20,894 nucleotides of DNA, taken from positions 1-20,894 of the IMG/VR virus record IMGVR_UViG_3300030012_003827; one strand, written 5' to 3'. This DNA comes from a virus. The position numbers were made by a program, and so were the translations under genes. Positions 15,052-20,894 of this stretch are shown one piece after another (the stretch's first letter is position 1; every line of letters begins with the position of its first letter). The notes beneath the pieces were generated by a model that worked only from the letters and a program-made list of their open reading frames with translations, did not search any database and was not told where the DNA came from.

Positions 15052-15926
15052 TGGCTTTTTACCTCGGCAAACACGGTAACGTTCGCCTGCGTCGAGGCAC
15101 TGATGTTTTTATCGGCAGCGTTGAGGCGTCTATTGGCCCTGACGACGTGAATACTAATTTAGAGCGTTTGGGGGTTGACAACGCTACTGATAATTTATTT
15201 ACTGGCGATCGTGTCGATATCTCGACAGAAGATAGTCGTGGGATAGCTTTTGTGCCGGCATCTAATTGGAGCAGTGGAGTCATTGAAGATGCGTTCAGTG
15301 CCTATATAAATGTAAACGAGGCAGGGGGCTTGCGTTTTTTCAATACTTTTCAAGACTCAATAAATAACACAAGAGCCAATGAAATTGATTTGCAAGCGTT
15401 TGCGGGGGAACCGATAATAGTTAAATTTACAGTCAGGGATACTCGTTTCAATATTGTCGGAAACATTTCAAGCTACGAGTTTAATACTTCGCGTGATTCC
15501 GTCGACCTTACAACTCTGTCTGACAAGTATAAACAACAGCATAGCGCAGGACTTATTAGTGGAAGCGGTCGAATTGAATGCGCTTTTGATTATGCAACGG
15601 GAACTGCTATTGAAGCACCAATGATCATGTTGCAAATTATTCAGCGTCTTGACCTTGGATGTGCCTTTGATATTGCTTTGTACCTTACGGATAAAGAGGT
15701 TGTTGCTACTCAACCGAATATTTTTTATCAAACTACCGCTGTTACGACTTCTACTGGAATAACGGTGGAAGCAGGTGGCTTGGTGTCATGCACCATTGAT
15801 TTTGTCACAACAAAAGAAATCAAGCTAATTATTGGCAAGCCTTCTGAGTACATCCTTAAGGAGGATGACGATCGAATCAAGGTTGAGCAGGGGTTGGACT
15901 TCCTTCTTCAGGAAGTAACGGACTAA
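15051..15926 (+). CDS. Conserved phage structural protein with a C-terminal tail-tube-like domain
   Basis: The protein has 291 residues. The N-terminal half starts MAFYLGKHGNVRLRRGTDVFI and contains NLFTGDRVDISTEDSRG and INVNEAGGLRFFNTF. From about residue 129 (VRDTRFNIVGNISSYEFNTS, then TLSDKYKQQHSAGLISGSGRI) the layout repeats the tube-like pattern of the preceding gene. The end is acidic (EDDDRIKVEQGLDFLLQEVTD). I know this type as a protein found near tip and fibre genes of cyanobacterial phages, without an assigned role. Position suggests a fibre base or tip component. Coupled to the preceding gene by TAATG. Confidence 0.65.
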   Translation: MAFYLGKHGNVRLRRGTDVFIGSVEASIGPDDVNTNLERLGVDNATDNLFTGDRVDISTEDSRGIAFVPASNWSSGVIEDAFSAYINVNEAGGLRFFNTFQDSINNTRANEIDLQAFAGEPIIVKFTVRDTRFNIVGNISSYEFNTSRDSVDLTTLSDKYKQQHSAGLISGSGRIECAFDYATGTAIEAPMIMLQIIQRLDLGCAFDIALYLTDKEVVATQPNIFYQTTAVTTSTGITVEAGGLVSCTIDFVTTKEIKLIIGKPSEYILKEDDDRIKVEQGLDFLLQEVTD

Positions 15927-15962
15927 ACTGGGACCAAATGTTCCTGTCAACGGAGTAAGGCC

Positions 15963-18920
15963 TTGGCTGACCAAAGGATTACGCAACTCACAGAGTTGTC
16001 CAAGGCTGGCGTTGCAGCTTCTGATGTCTTAGCTATCGCTGATATCAGCGGTTCAGAAACCAAAAAGGTTACCGTCAAAAACCTGGTAGAAGGTGCTTTA
16101 GACCTAATAGATTCAGACTCTATTCCTCTAAGCAAGCTGAATCAAGCCAGTGCTTCCAAGATTGGCAGTACTGCTGTCGCAGACGATGCAATAACTTATG
16201 CAAAGATTCAAGATGTCACGGCAACAGATCGGTTGCTCGGTCGAAGCACGGCAAATGCAGGTCCTATCGAGGAAATCATTTGTACAGCAGCAGGTCGAGC
16301 GTTGCTTGATGATGCCGATACAGCTGCTCAACGTACAACGCTTGGCATTGATACAAACGACAGCGTAACCTTTGGAACAGTCACTGCAAACTTAAATTCT
16401 TCTAGTGCCGCAATTAGTGGCGGCACAATTACAGGCATCACGGATATAACGATTGCAGACGGTGGAACGGGAGCTTCTACTGCAGCTGCTGCACGTCAAA
16501 ATCTTGGTGTTGAGATTGGAGCAGATGTTCAGGCTTATGACGCTGGCTTGCAAAGCATTTCAGGTCTTACCACTGCAGCCAACCAGAGTATTTATCTAAC
16601 AGGTACAGATACATATGCTGCTTATTCATTGACAGCCGCAGGTCGTGCATTGCTAGACGATGCGGACGCTGCTGCACAAAGAACAACGCTTGGCTTAGGA
16701 ACACTTGCAACGCAAAGTGGCACTTTCAGTGGCACTCATTCTGGAACGACTAGCGGCATTAACACAGGTGATCAAACAATCACGCTCACTGGTGCTGTAA
16801 CAGGTACAGGAACTGGATCGTTTACGACTTCAATTGCAGCAGGAGTTATTGGCACTTCGCAGCTTGCTAGCGATTCTGTTACTTATGACAAGATTCAAGA
16901 TACAACTACTACAGACGTAATCCTTGGTCGCAGCACGTCTGGAGGTGGAACAGTTGAACAAATTGCATGTACTGCTGCAGGTCGTGCATTGCTAGATGAC
17001 GCTAATGCAACAGCGCAACGCACAACTTTAGGCCTAGGTGATCTTGCTACTGCTGATGGGACTTGGACTGATGGGTCTTCTTTCTCTGGCACGAGTTCAG
17101 GTACTAATACGGGTGATCAAACTATTACATTAACTGGCGCTGTAACAGGAACTGGGACTGGATCTTTTGCAACGACACTAGCCACTAATATTGTGGCTGC
17201 TTCAAATATTCAGTCAAGCGCAGTAACGACAGCAAAGCTCAATAACTCAGCTGTTAGCCAAGACAAATTGGGAGACCAATCGACTTGTGTCGTAAGCACA
17301 GCTTCTCCTTCTGGAACTGGTGCTTACGTTGGACAAGCTTGGTACAACACAGGATCTAGCCTTGCTTATCGCTGGACTGGCTCAGCTTGGGTACAAGAAG
17401 CTGGAATTCAGTCAGTCACAGTTACTGAATCAACCCCTTTATCGATTGCAGTAAATAATCCTGATAATTTTACAGCAAATATAACGCTAACACTTGATAC
17501 ACAGGCTGCAAATGCTGTATTTGTCGGCCCTGCTTCTGGATCAGATGCAGCACCAACATTTAGGGCACTCTTGCCTGCTGATTTACCTGATGCAACCTCT
17601 TCAGCAAAGGGAATTGTCCAGCCAGGATCTGGTTTGGCAGTGTCAAGCGGAACGCTAAACATAAACAATACAGTCACTGCCGCAACAAAGAGCGGTATTT
17701 CATTTAGCGCACAAGGTTTAATAACAGGTGCGGTTGATCTTGTCGCCTCAGACATACCTAGCCTTGATGCATCAAAAATCAGCACTGGCTCCTTCAGCAG
17801 TGATTTTATTAGCGCAGGAGCTGTAACCGCTAACAAGCTCGCAAACAAATCAACAGCATCAATTGGTGAAACTTTGCCAATCGCTGCATTTACAGGACAG
17901 CTTCATTTTAACCCGTTAGACAAAAATTTCTTTCTATGGGATGGAAACGTTTGGCAGTCAATTGGTATCTCAGCAGGCGCAATTATTCTTGCTGGTACTT
18001 ATGACGCAAGCACAAATCAAGTTGCTTCTGTTACTAATGATGGATCTGCTATTGGATTAAGTGTTGGAAACGCTCTGCCTTCTCCAAGCAGCAGTAACAG
18101 CAATTATTACCTAGTAGTTTCTGAGCCAGGCACTGGAACGTCACCCGCTCCAACTGTTGCTCTTGCCCCGCCTGATTTGCTGTTGTCTACAGGTACTGCA
18201 TGGCTTGAAATTGACGTTAGCAGCACTTATACAGCACAAACGGCTAATAACGTTGCTTTTAGCCCTGCTGCAAACCTTGGTTCTACTAACGTTCAATCTG
18301 CGTTAGAGGAAGTTAGCAATGAGTGCCGCGATGTAGACAACATGACAGGCGGTACGCTTGATGTTGCGAGAGGCGGTACAAATATTGCTTCTTATGCAAA
18401 GGGCGATTTAATTGCTGCTAGTGCATCAACCACTTTAAACAAGCTAACGGTTGGTACAAACGGCTACATCCTCAGTGCAAATAGCAGCACAACAACTGGT
18501 CTTGAGTGGATTGCTAATCAAGTTGGAACGGTTACTGGCGTCACTGTTACTGCGCCATTAGGTGTTACTAATGGCACTACAACTCCAGCGCTAACAGTCA
18601 GCACCGGCACTACAAGTGCAGTTGGTGTATTACAGCTTACGGATGGAGTTGCCTCTTCTAGTACTACAACCGCTGCAACACCAAACGGCGTAAAAACCGC
18701 TTATGACCTTGCCGCATTGGCAATGCCTAAGGCAGGAGGCATTTTTAGCGGTCAAGTGATGATTGGCAATACTGGTTCTCTAGTGTTTGAAGGACCAACG
18801 GATGACGCATTTGAAACTACCCTTTCTCCAGCTGATCCCACTGCTGATAGAACGATCACACTGCCCAATAACAGCGGAACAGTTGCCTTGACTAGTCAGC
18901 TAGATGACGGGACATTCTGA
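15963..18920 (+). CDS. Tail fibre protein with internal repeats (TTG start)
   Basis: The protein has 985 residues and is rich in Thr, Ser, Ala and Gly. The TTG start gives MADQRITQLTELSKAGVAASD, a conserved opening of such fibres, and GGAG lies seven bases before it; there is no in-frame ATG between the upstream stop and this point. Residues 1-60 are the probable attachment part (SETKKVTVKNLVEG). Residues about 109-400 hold about 115-residue repeats (AAGRALLDDAD..QRTTLG; NTGDQTITLTGAVTGTGTG). Two W-rich motifs follow (YRWTGSAWVQ, FLWDGNVWQ). The C-terminal part has VARGGTNIASYAKGD and ends ADRTITLPNNSGTVAL, a usual fibre ending. It should be a trimeric fibre for host binding. Confidence 0.85.
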   Translation: MADQRITQLTELSKAGVAASDVLAIADISGSETKKVTVKNLVEGALDLIDSDSIPLSKLNQASASKIGSTAVADDAITYAKIQDVTATDRLLGRSTANAGPIEEIICTAAGRALLDDADTAAQRTTLGIDTNDSVTFGTVTANLNSSSAAISGGTITGITDITIADGGTGASTAAAARQNLGVEIGADVQAYDAGLQSISGLTTAANQSIYLTGTDTYAAYSLTAAGRALLDDADAAAQRTTLGLGTLATQSGTFSGTHSGTTSGINTGDQTITLTGAVTGTGTGSFTTSIAAGVIGTSQLASDSVTYDKIQDTTTTDVILGRSTSGGGTVEQIACTAAGRALLDDANATAQRTTLGLGDLATADGTWTDGSSFSGTSSGTNTGDQTITLTGAVTGTGTGSFATTLATNIVAASNIQSSAVTTAKLNNSAVSQDKLGDQSTCVVSTASPSGTGAYVGQAWYNTGSSLAYRWTGSAWVQEAGIQSVTVTESTPLSIAVNNPDNFTANITLTLDTQAANAVFVGPASGSDAAPTFRALLPADLPDATSSAKGIVQPGSGLAVSSGTLNINNTVTAATKSGISFSAQGLITGAVDLVASDIPSLDASKISTGSFSSDFISAGAVTANKLANKSTASIGETLPIAAFTGQLHFNPLDKNFFLWDGNVWQSIGISAGAIILAGTYDASTNQVASVTNDGSAIGLSVGNALPSPSSSNSNYYLVVSEPGTGTSPAPTVALAPPDLLLSTGTAWLEIDVSSTYTAQTANNVAFSPAANLGSTNVQSALEEVSNECRDVDNMTGGTLDVARGGTNIASYAKGDLIAASASTTLNKLTVGTNGYILSANSSTTTGLEWIANQVGTVTGVTVTAPLGVTNGTTTPALTVSTGTTSAVGVLQLTDGVASSSTTTAATPNGVKTAYDLAALAMPKAGGIFSGQVMIGNTGSLVFEGPTDDAFETTLSPADPTADRTITLPNNSGTVALTSQLDDGTF
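16287..16346 (+). repeat. Fibre repeat copy 1 (AAGRALLDDADTAAQRTTLG)
   Basis: First of three coding repeats in the fibre gene. The next copies start 348 and 687 bases later. The preceding LLGRST...EEIICT segment is repeated before copy 3 as ILGRST...EQIACT. Confidence 0.85.
16635..16694 (+). repeat. Fibre repeat copy 2 (AAGRALLDDADAAAQRTTLG)
   Basis: Second copy. Protein identity to copy 1 is 19 of 20 residues, with many synonymous differences in the DNA, so the repeat is kept at protein level. Confidence 0.85.
16761..16823 (+). repeat. Fibre glycine/threonine repeat, copy A
   Basis: Encodes NTGDQTITLTGAVTGTGTG followed by SF. An identical protein segment occurs at 17106-17168 with synonymous DNA changes. 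Confidence 0.85.
16974..17033 (+). repeat. Fibre repeat copy 3 (AAGRALLDDANATAQRTTLG)
   Basis: Third copy, 339 bases after copy 2, with changes only in the middle of the unit. Confidence 0.85.
17106..17168 (+). repeat. Fibre glycine/threonine repeat, copy B
   Basis: Identical in protein to copy A and 345 bases after it, confirming a tandem module of about 115 residues. Confidence 0.85.
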
Positions 18921-18948
18921 GTCTCGTAAGATAAGAGAGTTATTTCCG

Positions 18949-18962
18949 GCCTAGCAATAGGC
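18949..18962 (+). other. Small hairpin with GCAA (GNRA) loop before the second fibre gene
   Basis: GCCTA, loop GCAA and TAGGC form a 5-bp stem that ends seven bases before ATG 18970. The 49-base spacer (18921-18969) has no other feature except TAAGATAA at 18927-18934. The hairpin could affect initiation of the second fibre. Confidence 0.4.
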
Positions 18963-18969
18963 GTTAAGG

Positions 18970-20894
18970 ATGGCTCTCCAGCACCTTCGTAGCAGCACCG
19001 CACACAAGAGACCTATCCCGACTGCTATGTCGGCAGGGCAAATTGCTATTAACACGAACGAGGGATCGCCTGGTTTATTTTTTAAAGACAGCAACGGTGA
19101 CTTAGTAAAGGTTGGTCCTGTTCATATTGGAACAAGTGCTCCAAATTCTTCACCAGACAGCCTTGCTGCCACAGCACTTGTTACTGGAACTGTTTATCAG
19201 ATTCTTACTGTAGGAAATTCTGATTTTACGTTAGTTGGAGCGTCAGCTAATACCGTTGGCACTGTTTTCACAGCAACAGGGACTACTACAGGAACTGGAA
19301 CGGTATCTGGCCGACAAGGTAATGAGAAAGGAGAACAGTGGTTAGATACGACTGGTGGAGCTTATGACCTGAAGATATACGACGGTTCTGCATGGCGCAG
19401 TCAAGCCGGTGAGTTTGTAAATCACACTGGCGACACGATGACTGGTGCGTTGGGTGTTGTTGCAGGTACTGCATCAGCACCTGGCGTATTTTTTAGCGGC
19501 GATACAAATACAGGATTATTGTCTCCTGGAGGAGATTCTGTTGCGGTAGCGACTGGTGGTGCGCAGCGAGTTGTTGTTGACAGCTCTGGCAGGGTTGGCA
19601 TCGGCAGCTCTAATCCGAGTGCAAACTTAGACGTTCTTGTGAACTCTGCTTCTGATTCAGAAGTTCGTATTCGTAACAGTATTGATGGCTTGCGTTTAAT
19701 GATGCAGGCAGATGGTACATCACTTATTCGCTCTGTGTTCAGTAGAGGAATCGTATTTGGCAGTGGCACTAGTAATTCAAATGCAACCTTTAAAGAGAGA
19801 ATGCGAATCGACAGCTCAGGCAGGCTGTTAGTGGGGACATCTACTGCGCGTACAAACTTTTTTAACACAACCGCTACAAGACCTTTTCAAGTTGAAACAG
19901 CAGACAACACTGCGGGACTCTCTGTTGTTCGTAATAGCAACGTCGGGGGAGGCCCCGGCATTGTTCTTGGAGCTTCAGCAGGAACTTCTGTTGGATCAAA
20001 TGCGCTTGTTTCTTCAACTCAGGATCTTGGCGCTATTTCGTTCCAAGGTAATGATGGAACAGAATTTGTTATTGGTGCCGAAATAAAAGCAAAAATAGAC
20101 GGAACACCTGGCGCTAACGATATGCCAACTCGCCTAACGTTCTCTACTACTGCGGATGGTGCGTCATCACCAACCGAGCGGATGAGAATCGACAGTTCGG
20201 GTGACGTACAGATAGGAACAACTGCTCCTTTTGGTGGCAATGTGGCTAATCGCCGTCATTTAACCCTTAACGGCACTAACGATTTTAAATTTCAATGGGG
20301 CATAAATGGAACAGAGCGTGGTTATTTATTTGCTGATGCAACTAATCTTTCAATTATTAACACTCAAAATGGTTATCTAAGGCTTAATACAAACAACACT
20401 GAACGGGTGCGAATCGACAGCTCGGGCAATGTTGGGGTTGGTAGGGTTCCATTTACGTCTGTGGCTGGTTATCCGTTGCAGTTGCGCGGCAGTAGCCAAG
20501 TTTTCTTGCAGATGTCTACATCAGGTCACGGTGATACTGTAACAGACGGTCTTAGTATCGGAACGGATAACTCTAGTGCTTACATTACTCAACGCGAAAA
20601 TGCACCTATTGCTATATCGACAAACAACACCGAGCGTTTTCGAATCTCAGCAAACGGCAGCATCACTGCGACTAGCTCCGCTACATTTGGAAGCTTCATT
20701 ACAGCTAATCTAAATGGCGCTAGGGCAGACGGAGACAATGCTTTTAGTGTTTTAAATTCATCAGGCACAATTACAACATCTATACTTGCCGGTGGCTCCG
20801 CTGAATTTGCGGGTGATCTTACAAACGGGTCATTCCCTTCAGGAAACGGCTTAAAGACAGACGTATCAAACGGAATCCTTTCGCTTCGTAATGA
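18970..20894 (+). CDS. Second tail fibre protein (3' partial)
   Basis: The frame is open to the right edge, with at least 641 residues present. The start MALQHLRSSTAHKRPIPTAM followed by GQIAINTNEGSPGLFFKDS and VKVGPVHIGT is a familiar opening of cyanophage fibre proteins. Residues about 69-115 (ALVTGTVYQILTVGNSDFTLVG ... TGTGTV) look like an inserted beta module. Then come GEQWLDTT, YDGSAWRSQAGEFVN and GDTMTGALGV, a probable shaft-to-repeat transition. Five repeats with the ERMRIDSSG core follow. TAAGG lies right against the ATG with no spacer, which is unusual, but the conserved N-terminus supports this start. It should form a second, repeat-rich host-binding fibre. The C-terminal tip, and any chaperone domain, lie beyond the window. 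Confidence 0.85.
   Translation, partial: MALQHLRSSTAHKRPIPTAMSAGQIAINTNEGSPGLFFKDSNGDLVKVGPVHIGTSAPNSSPDSLAATALVTGTVYQILTVGNSDFTLVGASANTVGTVFTATGTTTGTGTVSGRQGNEKGEQWLDTTGGAYDLKIYDGSAWRSQAGEFVNHTGDTMTGALGVVAGTASAPGVFFSGDTNTGLLSPGGDSVAVATGGAQRVVVDSSGRVGIGSSNPSANLDVLVNSASDSEVRIRNSIDGLRLMMQADGTSLIRSVFSRGIVFGSGTSNSNATFKERMRIDSSGRLLVGTSTARTNFFNTTATRPFQVETADNTAGLSVVRNSNVGGGPGIVLGASAGTSVGSNALVSSTQDLGAISFQGNDGTEFVIGAEIKAKIDGTPGANDMPTRLTFSTTADGASSPTERMRIDSSGDVQIGTTAPFGGNVANRRHLTLNGTNDFKFQWGINGTERGYLFADATNLSIINTQNGYLRLNTNNTERVRIDSSGNVGVGRVPFTSVAGYPLQLRGSSQVFLQMSTSGHGDTVTDGLSIGTDNSSAYITQRENAPIAISTNNTERFRISANGSITATSSATFGSFITANLNGARADGDNAFSVLNSSGTITTSILAGGSAEFAGDLTNGSFPSGNGLKTDVSNGILSLRN
19564..19605 (+). 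repeat. DSSG fibre repeat 1 (QRVVVDSSGRVGIG)
   Basis: First copy of the (E/Q)RxRIDSSGxxxxG motif that marks each beta repeat of the second fibre. Confidence 0.8.
19795..19836 (+). repeat. DSSG fibre repeat 2 (ERMRIDSSGRLLVG)
   Basis: Second copy, 231 bases after the first. Its core is the consensus form. Confidence 0.8.
20176..20217 (+). repeat. DSSG fibre repeat 3 (ERMRIDSSGDVQIG)
   Basis: Third copy, 381 bases after the second. The longer spacing reflects a larger intervening domain. Confidence 0.8.
20401..20442 (+). repeat. DSSG fibre repeat 4 (ERVRIDSSGNVGVG)
   Basis: Fourth copy, 225 bases after the third. Confidence 0.8.
20632..20673 (+). repeat. DSSG fibre repeat 5, diverged (ERFRISANGSITAT)
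   Basis: Fifth copy, 231 bases after the fourth, with DSSG changed to SANG. Confidence 0.7.

Noticed and set aside
15857-15914. TAAGGAGG directly followed by ATG near the end of the 291-residue gene
   Set aside because: The out-of-frame ORF is only 17 codons, has no spacer to the motif, and the motif codes for LKED in the real gene.
16405-16426. 7-bp inverted repeat GTGCCGC...GCGGCAC in the first fibre gene
   Set aside because: Short, with an 8-base loop and no T-run, in a repetitive coding sequence; likely a by-product of Ser/Gly/Ala codons.
17408-17848. Antisense frame of 146 codons inside the first fibre gene
   Set aside because: The low-complexity Thr/Ser/Ala fibre sequence produces long antisense frames by composition alone.
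19422-19868. Antisense frame of 148 codons inside the second fibre gene
   Set aside because: Shadow of the fibre repeats; the + strand frame carries clear cyanophage fibre motifs.

Overview
The window is a stretch of the late structural (head and tail morphogenesis) region of a long-tailed double-stranded DNA phage or prophage. All genes are on the + strand and tightly packed. The gene order is lambda/HK97-like: prohead protease and major capsid, small head proteins, head-tail joining, tail terminator, tail tube, a G/GT-type chaperone pair, tape measure, three small minor tail proteins, a J-like tip protein and fibres. No sheath or contractile baseplate genes are visible, so a siphovirus is the best reading. 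The host is probably a cyanobacterium (marine Synechococcus/Prochlorococcus type). I infer this from family knowledge of the two fibre N-termini (MADQRITQL... and MALQHLRSST...), the DSSG-type fibre repeats and the style of the tip protein. No host gene, integrase, terminase, lysis gene, tRNA, insertion sequence or CRISPR array is in view, so lytic phage and prophage cannot be told apart.

Head module (1-3061). The first gene enters from the left edge already open. It encodes an HVA1/TUDOR-like (DUF2945-type) module, an S78-type prohead protease and an HK97-fold major capsid protein in one frame. A strong Shine-Dalgarno sequence and ATG lie inside this frame at the protease/capsid junction, so free capsid protein may be made from a nested start. 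A small lysine/proline-tailed protein, a beta-rich probable decoration protein and a gpFII-like joining protein follow. A GC-rich hairpin lies just after the capsid gene and an intrinsic terminator lies just after the decoration gene.

Tail module (3064-15926). A tail terminator candidate, a small overlapping ORF and a two-domain tail tube protein are followed by a second intrinsic terminator. Next come a tail assembly chaperone and its -1 frameshift extension, with slippery heptamer GGGAAAC directly before the stop codon. The 1237-residue tape measure follows, then three small tail-tip proteins; the third is NlpC/P60-like and seems to lack the catalytic His. The 1438-residue J-like tip protein carries a large lysine-rich, coiled-coil-like insertion. 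Downstream of it are two proteins (143 and 291 residues) that share a tail-tube-like segment.

Fibre module (15963-right edge). A 985-residue low-complexity fibre starts at TTG and contains about 115-residue internal repeats. A second fibre starts at 18970 and runs off the right edge with at least five ERxRIDSSG-type repeats.

Most genes touch or overlap by 1-8 bases, which fits translational coupling in one late operon. The two intrinsic terminators follow the head-shell genes and the tail tube gene, which suggests that high-copy structural proteins are separated transcriptionally from low-copy connector and tip proteins. No stretch over 300 bases lacks a gene.
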